NCBI RefSeq assembly: GCF_000420165.1
Contig: NZ_ATUK01000004.1
Location: 1-61,175, forward strand
Length of the DNA: 61,175 nucleotides
From: Thioalkalivibrio sp. AKL19
GTDB lineage: Bacteria; Pseudomonadota; Gammaproteobacteria; Ectothiorhodospirales; Ectothiorhodospiraceae
Reading direction: 5' to 3'
Part shown: positions 49,010 through 57,940 of the stretch, piece after piece
Position numbering within the stretch: position 1 is the stretch's first letter
How the letters are laid out: the number at the start of each line of letters is the position of its first letter
Made by a program: the position numbers and the translations under genes
The notes under the pieces: model-generated
Told to the model about the DNA's origin: nothing
Seen by the model: only the letters and a program-made list of their open reading frames with translations
Database searches by the model: none

Positions 49010-51399
49010 CAGGCGGTATCTCGGCGTATGACCTCGGGGGCCAGCAGGGCCGCCGCGAGGAAGGAAAATACCACGCCCAGCACCACGGTGAGGCCAATCG
49101 CCTGCAAGACCGGAAGGCTGGAAAGGGATAACAACCCGAACACCACCAGGGTCGACAACGCGCACACGCTGACCGAGCGCAGGTTGCGCAGGCGTGCGGC
49201 GGCGTCCCGCAGCGGGCGGCTGAAGAACACTGCGTAATCCAGGCACAGCCCGGTGATCAGCAGCAGCGCGATCAGGTGGAAGAGCGATAGCTGGATACCC
49301 AGCAGGATCAGGGCGGCAAGGGTCAGCAGGAGGCCCGTGCCAACGGCCGTGAGGATACGCAGGCTGCGCCCGGGCGCCCGGGTGGCGGCGAGCAGCAGCA
49401 GCGCGACTGCGACCAGCCCCAGCGCCAGGCGCTGCAGGGCCTCGTCGCGAAAGCCGCTTACCAGGTCCTCGGACGCGCGGAAGAAGTCGATATGGCGCAC
49501 GCCGACGGCGTCGAACCCGGGCGTAGCGGCCAGGGGGGCGGCCGCGGCCCAGCGGGCCAGGGCCTCGGCGTCGTGAACGCCTTGCAGACGTACCCAGGCG
49601 ATCCAGCCCGCGCCCCCGTCACGCGGCTGGAGCAGGGGATTCAGGGCGTGGCGCAGCGGCCCGTCGGGCAGGGTCTCGGGTGTCAGCCGTTCCTGCTGGC
49701 GCGCTGTTTCGATGTCGCGGAGGAAGGGCTCGAAGGCCCCGTCGCGGAACCCCAGTCTCGCGCGCGCCGCCTCCAGGCGTTCGCGCAGTAGCCCGGGTTC
49801 CGGGAGGGCGGCCTGGCGCTCGCGCTGCACGGCCTGGCTCGGCAGCACGTCCGCCGCGTGCGCGAAGCCGCCCAGGGCCCCGGCCTCGCGCAGACTCTCG
49901 AGTCCCGGGGTCAGGGCCTCGCTGGCGCGCAGCACCTGCTCCGGGGAGGCGCCGGTGATCAGCAGGGCGTGGCGGACATCCGGCAGCCCCAGGGCGCTGC
50001 GCAGCTGCTGGTCGAGCGCCACCTGCTCCTCCGGGACGGGATGCAGGGCGGACAGGCGATCCTCCCACGGGAAGGGGGCGGTGTTTGCCACCACGACCAT
50101 TGCGGCCAGGGCGAGCAGGGCCACGCCCCAGCGCGTGATGGCAGGAGGCCGGGCGAGGCCAGCCGGCAGGGGCAGGCGCAGCGGCGGCAGGCCCTCGCGT
50201 TGCAACCGGGTCGGGATCAGCAATGGCAGGATCCAGCGGGTGGTCACGGCCGCCACGGCCACGCCGGTCAGCACGAACAGCCCGAGTTGGGCCATGCCGG
50301 AGAACCCGGTCATCGCCATCAGCGCAAAGACCAGCACGGTGCTACCGGCCCCCAGGGCGATGGCGGGCCACAGCTCGCGAGCAATCTGCGAGAGGTCGCC
50401 GCCGTCGGGCCTTTCGCCACCGGCGCGCTGCGCGTGGGCAAACAGGTGCAGCGGATAGTCCAGGGCGATGCCCAGCACGGTAATGCCGAAAGCCAGCGCG
50501 ATCCCGTGCAGGTGCCCGAAGACCAGAGTGACGACGGCCGCCGCGATCAGGATGCCGCTGGCCAGCGGCACGGCCGCCAGCCAGACCGGGTGGGGATGCC
50601 GGAATACCGCAAGCAGCAGGACGGCCAGCGCGAGGCTGGCGCCGGCGGTGATCCAGGTCACCTCGCCGCGGATGGTGGCGCGGGACTCCACCGCGATTAC
50701 CGCCGGGCCGGCGATCTGCAGGCGCAGACCGGTGTCGGCGTGCTCGGAAAAGCTCGCGCGGGTATGTTCGATCAGGGCGGCCTGGGCATCCAGGTCCATC
50801 CCCTCGGCCGCGCTGCGCAGGATCAGCAGCGCCCGGTCCCGGTCGGGGGAGACCCAGACGCCCTCGGGGCCGGTCGTGGCGTGGCCGCTGCCGGCGGCGA
50901 GCCGTTCCAGCACAGCCCGGGTCTCGGCGGTGGGGTCGCGAGGGATCAGTTCCCGCGGCAGTTCGGGTACGGCGCTGGCGAGGTCGTCGCGGCGGTCCTT
51001 CAGGTGTTCGCGCAGGCGGCCTTCGCTGAAGTGTTCCGCGTCGACCCGGGGGCTCAGCAGGTAGCGATGCTCGATCAGGAAATCCAGCGCCGGGTCGTCG
51101 GGGTCGAGGCGGCCGTTCTGGATGCCGGCGACCTCCGGGGCCTCCTTCAGGGCGGCGACCAGGGCATCGCTAGCCGCCGCGCGCTCGCGCGAATCGCCCC
51201 CCTCGATCGCCAGCAGCAGCATGCGGCCGGCCGGCCCGGCCCCGGGGTCCAGCGCGACCCCGTCGGCGCTGATCGGGTCCGGGGCAAAGCCCTGCAGGTC
51301 GGTGACCAGCTCACCGCGCAGGGCCAACGTCAGCGTGGCGAGCAGCAGGGCTGCCAGCCAGAGGGCCAGGGCCGCGCGGGAGGAATACGGGCGCCGCAA
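49009..51399 (-). CDS. MMPL/RND-superfamily exporter, polyene operon
   Basis: 796 residues with about 12 hydrophobic segments in two RND-like halves and large extracytoplasmic loops after TM1 and TM7. It looks like the exporter (COG4258 type) found in aryl-polyene and xanthomonadin clusters, thought to pass the pigment to the outer membrane. A TTG at 51399 is the only start with the family N-terminus; its Shine-Dalgarno is poor, so coupling to the gene 3 nt upstream probably helps. Confidence 0.85.
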   Translation of the reverse strand: MRRPYSSRAALALWLAALLLATLTLALRGELVTDLQGFAPDPISADGVALDPGAGPAGRMLLLAIEGGDSRERAAASDALVAALKEAPEVAGIQNGRLDPDDPALDFLIEHRYLLSPRVDAEHFSEGRLREHLKDRRDDLASAVPELPRELIPRDPTAETRAVLERLAAGSGHATTGPEGVWVSPDRDRALLILRSAAEGMDLDAQAALIEHTRASFSEHADTGLRLQIAGPAVIAVESRATIRGEVTWITAGASLALAVLLLAVFRHPHPVWLAAVPLASGILIAAAVVTLVFGHLHGIALAFGITVLGIALDYPLHLFAHAQRAGGERPDGGDLSQIARELWPAIALGAGSTVLVFALMAMTGFSGMAQLGLFVLTGVAVAAVTTRWILPLLIPTRLQREGLPPLRLPLPAGLARPPAITRWGVALLALAAMVVVANTAPFPWEDRLSALHPVPEEQVALDQQLRSALGLPDVRHALLITGASPEQVLRASEALTPGLESLREAGALGGFAHAADVLPSQAVQRERQAALPEPGLLRERLEAARARLGFRDGAFEPFLRDIETARQQERLTPETLPDGPLRHALNPLLQPRDGGAGWIAWVRLQGVHDAEALARWAAAAPLAATPGFDAVGVRHIDFFRASEDLVSGFRDEALQRLALGLVAVALLLLAATRAPGRSLRILTAVGTGLLLTLAALILLGIQLSLFHLIALLLITGLCLDYAVFFSRPLRDAAARLRNLRSVSVCALSTLVVFGLLSLSSLPVLQAIGLTVVLGVVFSFLAAALLAPEVIRRDTA

Positions 51400-51402
51400 G
51401 GG

Positions 51403-52023
51403 CTAGTCCGTGTACTGCGGGGGATCGAAGCGCATATGGCTCTGGTGCCCGCCGGCCTCGATGGTGACCAGTTCGCGCAGTTCGTCCCCGGCGCCCTTCA
51501 GGGTCAGCTCGGGGACCATGCGCCGCAGCGCGCGGTCGCGCGGGACGAGTTCCAGGGTCCAGGCGTCCATGTCGCCCGTGATGTCGATCTCGAAGTCGGT
51601 CTCCAGCGTCTCCCGGTCGCCGGTCAGCAGGGCGCGGAACAGCCCGGTAAGGGTGGCCAGGGCCGGCTGTTCGTTCAGGTCGATCTCGCGGCTGGAGCCA
51701 CGACGCTCCAGGGTCAGGGTGTCGCCCTCGATGTGTACGGTCTCGCCCCGCGGGCCGTCGACCTTGCGGACCAGGGTATCCGGCGGCTCGAAGGCGAGGG
51801 AGCCGGACTGGATCTCGGGGAATTCCAGCATCGGGTCGTCGCGGCGTTCCTCGAACGCGAGGGTCGTGGCGCGTTCGGTTGCCAGGGCGTCAAGGAGGGC
51901 CCCCAGGGTGTCGTCGCCCGGGGCCGCCAGCGGGGCGAGGAGGAGCCCCGCCATCAGCATCAGCGCCTTTGCGGCCCGACGGGCGGTCGGGCCCGGTCGC
52001 GGGCTTGCTCTATGGGGATGCAT
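51403..52023 (-). CDS. LolA-like periplasmic lipid/lipoprotein carrier
   Basis: 206 residues. Arg-rich N-terminus, then a hydrophobic core (ALMLMAGLLLAPLAAP), so it is exported. The body is a LolA-type strand-rich fold (TLAFEERRDDPMLEFPEIQSGSLAFEPPDTLVRKVDG). It is the usual partner of the MMPL exporter in polyene clusters. ATG 52023 overlaps the acyltransferase gene by 14 nt; the earlier in-frame start belongs to that gene's shadow. Confidence 0.75.
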   Translation of the reverse strand: MHPHRASPRPGPTARRAAKALMLMAGLLLAPLAAPGDDTLGALLDALATERATTLAFEERRDDPMLEFPEIQSGSLAFEPPDTLVRKVDGPRGETVHIEGDTLTLERRGSSREIDLNEQPALATLTGLFRALLTGDRETLETDFEIDITGDMDAWTLELVPRDRALRRMVPELTLKGAGDELRELVTIEAGGHQSHMRFDPPQYTD

Positions 52024-52909
52024 CGTCCCAGAAGTCATAGAAGTTGAACCAGTTGTAGGGGGCCTCGCGCACCCGGGCCTCGAGGCGGTCGGCATAGCGT
52101 TGTACCCACTGCGCGAGGGCCTCGTCGCGCTGCCCGCGCGGGGCCTCGATGGTTTCGGCGAAGCGTTCGAAGACAATATCGTAGCGGTTGCCGCCGCGAT
52201 AGAGGCCGAAGCACAGGATGACCGGGACCTTCAGTACCGTGGCCAGCAGCAAGGGCCCTTGCGGGAACAGCGCGGTGTCACCGAGGAAGTTGCATGCGAC
52301 CATCTTGTCGCTCTCGGCGACGCGGTCGCCCAGGGTTGCGATCAGCTCGCCGCGATCCAGGCACTCGCGGGCCTGGATCAGGGTCTCGGTGCGCCCCAGC
52401 GGGATCACGGAGGCGGCGACCTCGGGATTCAGCGCTTCCAGGACCTGCGTGATGCTCCGGTTGTGGTCGTTGTACATCAGGACCCGCACGGGGAAGTCGT
52501 ACTTGCCCACTGCCAGTGCGCGCAGGGCCTCGAAGCTGCCCAGGTGCGCGCCCAGCAGGATGGCACCTTGGCCGCTGTCGACGTGTTCCAGGAAGATCTC
52601 GCGGTTGTGTACGCGGATGTCCAGGCAGGCATCCTTGCCGGCGAGCAGGAAGACTCGGTCGAGGATCACCGCGGCAAAGCTGTGCAGATGTCGCGCCACG
52701 TCCGTCAGACGTGGCTCGCGCGCGAGGACCCGGCGCAGGTAATTGCGGCTGTGGCGCCGCGATTGCGGGGCGAACAGCAGGAAGTAGGCGGTAATCGGGT
52801 AGAGCAGGGTCCGGCTCGCGCGCCGGCCCAGGTTCAGGGCGACCCACAGGATGATGCGCAGGGCCAGTGGCGAACCCCGTTCCTCCTGCTGGAACCAGCT
52901 GCGGCTCAT
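52010..52909 (-). CDS. LpxL/HtrB-type acyltransferase, polyene operon
   Basis: 299 residues. An N-terminal membrane-anchoring helix (IILWVALNLGRR...LYPITAYFLLF) and the HX4E motif in AHLGSFE, as in lipid A late acyltransferases. Within this operon it probably esterifies the polyene to a glycerol- or lipid-type acceptor. Its start overlaps the upstream dehydratase stop (ATGA). Confidence 0.82.
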   Translation of the reverse strand: MSRSWFQQEERGSPLALRIILWVALNLGRRASRTLLYPITAYFLLFAPQSRRHSRNYLRRVLAREPRLTDVARHLHSFAAVILDRVFLLAGKDACLDIRVHNREIFLEHVDSGQGAILLGAHLGSFEALRALAVGKYDFPVRVLMYNDHNRSITQVLEALNPEVAASVIPLGRTETLIQARECLDRGELIATLGDRVAESDKMVACNFLGDTALFPQGPLLLATVLKVPVILCFGLYRGGNRYDIVFERFAETIEAPRGQRDEALAQWVQRYADRLEARVREAPYNWFNFYDFWDDASP

Positions 52910-53241
52910 GCGTCCGGGCTGTCGTGGATCGTGACCAGTTGCCCGGTGCAGTAGGTGACCGGTGCCTCGCTGTCGTCGGCGACTACGCGGAAGGCCTGAC
53001 GGCCACCGCGCCCGGGCGGATCGATCTCGATGCGGAATGCCGTTTCGGGCCCCAGGGGCGCGAGGAACTTGACCTGGGGAAGGGCCGCGACCGGCCCGAG
53101 ACCGTGGGCACGGGCCACCGCCGCGACCTGGTCGAGGATGACCACCCCGGGCACCACCGGGTGTCCGGGGAAGTGCCCGGGCAGGGACGGATGCTCGGCC
53201 CCGATGCGACGGACGGCGGACTGGACGCGGGGTGGCTGCAT
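52906..53241 (-). CDS. Hotdog 3-hydroxyacyl-ACP dehydratase, ApeI/FabZ-like
   Basis: 111 residues, shorter than FabZ. HPSLPGHFPGHPVVPGVV contains the catalytic His and the Gly-Pro loop. It is the second dehydratase subunit, expected to pair with the ApeP-like protein. 13 nt separate it from the adenylation gene. Confidence 0.84.
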   Translation of the reverse strand: MQPPRVQSAVRRIGAEHPSLPGHFPGHPVVPGVVILDQVAAVARAHGLGPVAALPQVKFLAPLGPETAFRIEIDPPGRGGRQAFRVVADDSEAPVTYCTGQLVTIHDSPDA

Positions 53242-53254
53242 CGCGGCCGGCGGC

Positions 53255-54604
53255 TCAGGCGCACTGGCCGTGGTGGGCGAGCAGGTCCAGCAGTACCTGG
53301 CGCGGCAGCTTCCCCGTGGCCGAGCGCGGCAGGTGCCCGACCCGGACCAGCGGGCGTGGCAGGAACAACGGGTCCATGCATTCGGACAGGGCGGCCTGGA
53401 TCTCGGTCTCGCTGAGATCCGGCGCGACCACCAGCGCGGCCAGACGGGTTACACCACGCGCGTCGGCGTCGGGTTCCGGCGGGATGAAGACCCCGTCGAG
53501 GACCCCGGGGATCGCGTTCAGCCGGCGGTTGAGATCGGCCAGCGACGCGCGTTTTCCGGCGATGTTCAACTGGTCCGCCAGGCGCCCCTCCATGCGGAAA
53601 TGGCCCGCGCCGCGGACCTCGATATGGTCCGGAAGCGGCACTGGTTCGGGGTGCTGTGGGCCCCGAACCCGGGCACGACCGTCGTCCCCGGCGTGGATGC
53701 CTACCCCGGGGTAAGTGGTCCAGTCGGCCGCGCGCGTGGTCCGGCGTGTCGCGATGGCACCCGCCTCGGTGCAGCCGTAGATCTCGTCGAGGCGGCAGCC
53801 GAACACACGCTCGGCCTGGCCGGCGGCTTCCGGGTCCAGCGGCGCGGTGGCACACAGGATGCGGGCCGGTGACGGCCATTCGAGACCGGCGCGCAGGCAG
53901 GCCTTCAGGTGGAAGGGTGTGGTCACCAGCACGGCCGGGGCGCAGGCGGTCAGTGCCGCGCGTACGTCCTCGGGGTAGAACGGGCGTCCGGCGAGCAGGG
54001 TGGTGGGGCCCAGCAGGGCATACAGGACAGTCGACTCCAGGCCGTACATATGCTGCGGCGGCACTGTGCCGACCAGGGTGGGGGCGGGGTCGCCCTCCGG
54101 AGCAAGCGCCTCCAGCGCCTGGGCGGTCACGGCATGCAGGGCCTCCCAGCTGCGCGCGTGTGCGGTGGGGGCCCCGGTGCTGCCGGAGGAGAACGCCAGC
54201 ACGGCAGTCTGCCCGCCGGGGATCTCCGGGATCGGCCCCGTGACCTCGCCCGCCTTGCCGTGCGCGGTGACCCGTAATATCGGGATCGCGATTTCGGTGT
54301 CCGGTCCGTCCACCAGGGCAACCGCATCCGGATGCTGGCTGGCGATCTCGGCCAGGGTCGTGCGCCCGCGGTTTGGCGGGAGCAGGTTGATCTGGCCGCG
54401 CAGCAGGATCGCGGCAAAGGCCACCGCGAAGTGGTAGCGGTCCTGGCACAGGTTGAAGGCCGCCCGGGCTGGCGGCAGGCGTTCGGCCAGCGCCTGCACG
54501 TCGGCGAGAAAGGCGGCGCGCGAGACCAGGTGGTCGCCGATGCGTGCCAGTGGGGCGGGCGTATCGGCGATCAGCGGACGGGTGTCGGGCGTGGCGTCCG
54601 TCAC
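53255..54604 (-). CDS. Acyl-adenylating ligase, polyene starter activation
   Basis: 449 residues. ANL-family AMP ligase: SSGSTGAPTAHARSWEAL (P-loop), EIYGCTEAGAIA (A5-like), and a C-terminal GKLPR. It activates a carboxylic acid, by analogy a 4-hydroxybenzoate-type aryl starter, and loads it on ACP. The GTG at 54604 overlaps the upstream stop (GTGA). The aryl-acid-forming enzyme is not in the window. Confidence 0.8.
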   Translation of the reverse strand: MTDATPDTRPLIADTPAPLARIGDHLVSRAAFLADVQALAERLPPARAAFNLCQDRYHFAVAFAAILLRGQINLLPPNRGRTTLAEIASQHPDAVALVDGPDTEIAIPILRVTAHGKAGEVTGPIPEIPGGQTAVLAFSSGSTGAPTAHARSWEALHAVTAQALEALAPEGDPAPTLVGTVPPQHMYGLESTVLYALLGPTTLLAGRPFYPEDVRAALTACAPAVLVTTPFHLKACLRAGLEWPSPARILCATAPLDPEAAGQAERVFGCRLDEIYGCTEAGAIATRRTTRAADWTTYPGVGIHAGDDGRARVRGPQHPEPVPLPDHIEVRGAGHFRMEGRLADQLNIAGKRASLADLNRRLNAIPGVLDGVFIPPEPDADARGVTRLAALVVAPDLSETEIQAALSECMDPLFLPRPLVRVGHLPRSATGKLPRQVLLDLLAHHGQCA

Positions 54605-55215
54605 GGGTGCCTCAGCATCCGGTGATGGTCGACCCGGGCAAGCGCCATGAGGTAGGCGAAGAAGCCGTCGCGGGCCTCGTCGCGCAGCAGCCAGCGGCGC
54701 AGCGGATACTCCAGCAGGAACAGGCCGGCCAGCAGCAGGTAGTTGATCCCGTTGGCGAACAGTGCCCAGGTGGTCGCGGAGGCGAACAGCGCGAGCCATG
54801 CGGATGCGAGGGCCAGGGCACCGCACAGGAGCGCCCAGGTGATGGTCAGGCTGCGGGTGTAGCGATGCACCGCGGGCGTGTCGGAGGCCCCCATGGCCAG
54901 GGCATAGCGCGTGATCAGCGGGGTGGAATCGGGGCGTAGCGAACGCGCGAACAGGAGCGACAGCAGCCCCATGATCAGCACCGGCAAGGTGTACAGCACC
55001 CAGGTCGCCACCCCGCCAAGCAACGCCGTGGCGATGCCCAGGGTCAGGGCGGCGGCGAGCACACCGCGACCGGTGACCGCCAGCGAGGTCCAGGCGGCTA
55101 CCAGGATCAGGGTCGCGAGGATGACCAGGGGCAACAGCGGCACCCCGAAGGTCACGCCGAGAACGACCGCGACCGGGTAGCTCAGGGCCACACTGGCGGC
55201 GAGCGGGGTGTTCAC
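54601..55215 (-). CDS. COG4648-type inner-membrane protein, polyene operon
   Basis: 204 residues with about six hydrophobic segments (SVALSYPVAVVLGVTFGVPLL, LILVAAWTSLAVT, LLGGVATWVLYTLPVL, ITWALLCGALALAS and others). It is the membrane gene that usually sits beside the AMP ligase in aryl-polyene clusters; role unknown. GTG 55215 overlaps the ACP stop (GTGA). Confidence 0.75.
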   Translation of the reverse strand: MNTPLAASVALSYPVAVVLGVTFGVPLLPLVILATLILVAAWTSLAVTGRGVLAAALTLGIATALLGGVATWVLYTLPVLIMGLLSLLFARSLRPDSTPLITRYALAMGASDTPAVHRYTRSLTITWALLCGALALASAWLALFASATTWALFANGINYLLLAGLFLLEYPLRRWLLRDEARDGFFAYLMALARVDHHRMLRHP

Positions 55216-55484
55216 GATGCCGCTCGGTTGGCCTCGATATGGGTGCTCAGGGCGCGCAGGGACGCGAAGATCTGGCGGTTGTTCTCGTCGTCCGAGCGGA
55301 TCTGTACGCCATAGGCGCGCGAGATCGCGAGCGCCAGTTCCAGGGCGTCGATCGAGTCGAGGCCCAGTCCCTCCCGGAACAGCGCAGCCTCGGGCTCGAT
55401 GTCCTCCGGCGCGACGTCTTCCAGGTTGAGGCTGTCGACGATCAGCCGTGCGACTTCCTGTTCGAACGCTGTTTGCGATGCCAC
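55212..55484 (-). CDS. Acyl carrier protein, polyene operon
   Basis: 90 residues. DSID in GLGLDSIDALELALAI contains the phosphopantetheine serine. It is the first gene of the operon, behind GTG 55484 with GGGGGA upstream. Aryl-polyene clusters often carry two ACPs; only one is seen here. The divergent halogenase-like gene begins 175 bp away. Confidence 0.88.
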   Translation of the reverse strand: MASQTAFEQEVARLIVDSLNLEDVAPEDIEPEAALFREGLGLDSIDALELALAISRAYGVQIRSDDENNRQIFASLRALSTHIEANRAAS

Positions 55485-55659
55485 GTGGTTTCCCCCAAAA
55501 GAGTATGAGTGCAGTTTTGTGACCGCGCGCGAACTTCCGGTTTGCGCCGCGGTCCTTCTGCCTGGCGCCGATGATACCCACACCAGGGGGCCCGTGGTAC
55601 CCTCGCGACCAGCTCGGGGCGTCGTTCTGGGGCTGCGGTCGGGCAAGTGGAGACGTGAC

Positions 55660-57018
55660 TTGAGACAACCGGGACAGGAAGCCGCAACCGACGGTCGCTG
55701 CCAGGTGCTGGTGATTGGAGGCGGGCCCGCCGGTTCCACCGTGGCGGCCCGGCTGGCGCAACAGGGCCGCGATGTGGTGTTGCTGGAAAAGGCCCGGCAT
55801 CCGCGTTTCCACATCGGCGAGTCCCTGCTGCCGATGAACATGCCGCTGTTCGAGGAGCTGGGCGTGGCCGAGGCAGTACAGGCGATCGGCATCCCCAAAC
55901 ACGGAGCTGAATTCACCATCCCCGAGGCGCCCGACGCGCCGCGTACCTATTACTTCGAGCGTGCCCTGAACGACGACACCCCCGCCTCCGCCCTCGAGGT
56001 TCGCCGCTCCGAGTTCGATCACCTGCTACTGGAGAACAGCGCACGGCTGGGCGTGCGGGTCCTGGAGGAGGTCACGGTCTCCGATGTCGCCCTGGCCGAC
56101 CCCGCAAAGGGCGAAACCCAACAGGTTACCGCGCGCGACGCATCCGGCAACACGCTGGAGTTCGAGGCCGATTTCGTGGTCGATGCCTCTGGTCGCGACA
56201 CCTTCCTGGCGCGCCGCCTGGACCTGAAGGCGCGCAACCCGGAACACAACAGCGCCGCGATCTTCGGGCACTTCAACAACGTGCCCCGTCGCCCCGGGCG
56301 CGATGCCGGCAACATCAGCATTTACTGGTTCCAGCATGGCTGGATCTGGATGATTCCGCTGCGCGACGGAGCGATGAGCGTGGGGGCCGTCTGCTTCCCG
56401 GAATACCTGAAGACCCGGAGGACCAAGCCGGAGATCTTCCTGTGGGAGACGCTGAAGCTTTGCCCGCCGGCCTTCGAGCGCATGCAGGAGGCGGAACTGG
56501 CGGGGCCGGTCAATGCCACCGGCAACTTTTCCTATCGCTCCAGCCGGTCCCACGGCCCGGGCTATCTGCTGGTAGGCGATGCCTTCACCTTCGTCGACCC
56601 GGTGTTCTCCAGCGGCGTTTATATCGCGATGTCGGGCGCCTTCCGTGCCGCCGACGCGGTGGACCGGAGCCTGGCGCATCCGGCGCGCTCCGCCAGGTAC
56701 CTGCGCGCCTTCGAGCGTGACGTGCGCCGTGGCGTACGCCGCTTCTCCTGGTTGATCTACCGCTTCAACAGCCCGGTTATGCGCAAGCTGTTCATGGGGC
56801 CGCGCAATACCCTCGGCATGGAGCAGGCGGTGATCTCGCTGCTGGCCGGGGATGTCTACCGCAATACCCGGGTGCAGTGGTCCCTGCGCGCCTTCAAGAC
56901 GGTGTACTACGTGCAGATGGCGCTGAACCTGCCGCGGGCCCTGGGCTTCTGGGCGCGCCGCCGGCGTAACGCCCGGCTGCACTTCACCGGCGGCACCACG
57001 CCCGAAGACGAGGCCTGA
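55660..57018 (+). CDS. Flavin-dependent halogenase-like FAD protein
   Basis: 452 residues. Rossmann FAD site VLVIGGGPAGSTVAARL, then KARHPRFHIGESLLP, then WIWMIP near residue 225, which matches the WxWxIP signature of flavin-dependent halogenases. GDAFTFVDPVFSSGV is the second FAD motif. Its position opposite the polyene operon fits chlorination of an aryl polyene. Related non-halogenating oxidoreductases (for example geranylgeranyl-reductase types) share the fold, but they usually lack WxWxIP. The start is TTG 55660, with GGAG 7 nt upstream; an upstream open frame is unlikely. Confidence 0.72.
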   Translation: MRQPGQEAATDGRCQVLVIGGGPAGSTVAARLAQQGRDVVLLEKARHPRFHIGESLLPMNMPLFEELGVAEAVQAIGIPKHGAEFTIPEAPDAPRTYYFERALNDDTPASALEVRRSEFDHLLLENSARLGVRVLEEVTVSDVALADPAKGETQQVTARDASGNTLEFEADFVVDASGRDTFLARRLDLKARNPEHNSAAIFGHFNNVPRRPGRDAGNISIYWFQHGWIWMIPLRDGAMSVGAVCFPEYLKTRRTKPEIFLWETLKLCPPAFERMQEAELAGPVNATGNFSYRSSRSHGPGYLLVGDAFTFVDPVFSSGVYIAMSGAFRAADAVDRSLAHPARSARYLRAFERDVRRGVRRFSWLIYRFNSPVMRKLFMGPRNTLGMEQAVISLLAGDVYRNTRVQWSLRAFKTVYYVQMALNLPRALGFWARRRRNARLHFTGGTTPEDEA

Positions 57019-57029
57019 GCGGGATTCCC

Positions 57030-57713
57030 GTGGGCGCGGCGCGCATCAAATTGAGTGGCATCGGGCCGGACGGCCTGGCGACCTTTGCCCTGTCCAATCT
57101 GATCATCCTCGCCACCGGCGGCCTTTCCTGGCTGGTGCTGTGGCTCTACACCCTGTATTGGTCGCGGCAGCTGCGCTGCCCCGGGAGTGGAGACTGCATC
57201 CTGGTCCTGGGACAGCAGCTGGAAGCGGGCGCGCCCGGCCCGGGCTATCGCCTGCGCCTGTTGCGCGCGGTGCGTCTGGCGCGGCGGAATCCCGCTGCCC
57301 GGATCCTGGTGCTGGGCGGGCAGACCTCCGCCGGGGCGCCTAGCGAAGCCGCCGCGGGTGCGGCATTCCTGCAACGCCACGGGGTCGCGGCTGCGCGCAT
57401 CCGCACCGAAGACGCCTCGCGGCATACGCTGGAGAATCTGCGCAACGCGCGCGATCTGCTGACGGAGACGCCGGAGACGCCGGAGGCGAGTGATGCACCG
57501 ATGGTGCTGGTGACCAGCCGCTTTCACCTGGCCCGGGCGGTGGCCATGGCGCGGGGCATGGGGTTGCAAGTCTGCCCCTGCCCGGCGGAGCCGGGCTCCA
57601 CCGTGTCGGCGGCGCGACTGGCGCGCGAATGCTGGATGCTGCACTGGTATCACACCGGCCGCACGCTGGCGCGCCTGATCCGCCACCGCGGCATGCTCGA
57701 ACGCATCACCTGA
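57030..57713 (+). CDS. YdcF-type DUF218 protein
   Basis: 227 residues. One or two N-terminal TM helices, then the DUF218 core: CILVLGQQLEAG, RILVLGGQTSAGAPSEA, EDASRHTLENLRNA, LVTSRFHLARAVAMARG. Its function is not known; family members are linked to envelope metabolism. GTG 57030 lies 11 nt after the halogenase-like gene, so the two form one unit. Confidence 0.82.
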   Translation: MGAARIKLSGIGPDGLATFALSNLIILATGGLSWLVLWLYTLYWSRQLRCPGSGDCILVLGQQLEAGAPGPGYRLRLLRAVRLARRNPAARILVLGGQTSAGAPSEAAAGAAFLQRHGVAAARIRTEDASRHTLENLRNARDLLTETPETPEASDAPMVLVTSRFHLARAVAMARGMGLQVCPCPAEPGSTVSAARLARECWMLHWYHTGRTLARLIRHRGMLERIT

Positions 57714-57739
57714 TTGCTCACCTCAAAGCACCCGAAGTG

Positions 57740-57925
57740 GCGCCGAAGGTCAAAGGCGATCAACAGGAAGACGCGAAGATCGGAAGATAAACAGGGATTG
57801 ATGGGCGCTGACCAGAGGAAACCGCCTTGGGCATAGCCCGGCGCTCAGTCAGGCTCGACACCCAAACCCTTCCTGTCTTCCCATCTTCCTGCAGATGCTT
57901 TTCGGGTCTTTTCCGCGCGCCCTGT
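57740..57925. repeat. Convergent-junction inverted repeat, copy 4
   Basis: Left arm about 57755-57787 (AACAGGAAGACGCGAAGATCGGAAG) and right arm about 57866-57900 (CTTCCTGTCTTCCCATCTTCCTGCAGATGC). It lies between the YdcF-type gene and valS, which are convergent. The centre is longer than in copies 2 and 3. Confidence 0.83.
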
Positions 57926-57940
57926 GGTGAACACAGGTCC

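Noticed and set aside
33600-57925. Repeat arms as CRISPR or attachment sites
   Set aside because: Copies are single, palindromic, scattered and placed between convergent genes; no integrase or cas gene is in the window.
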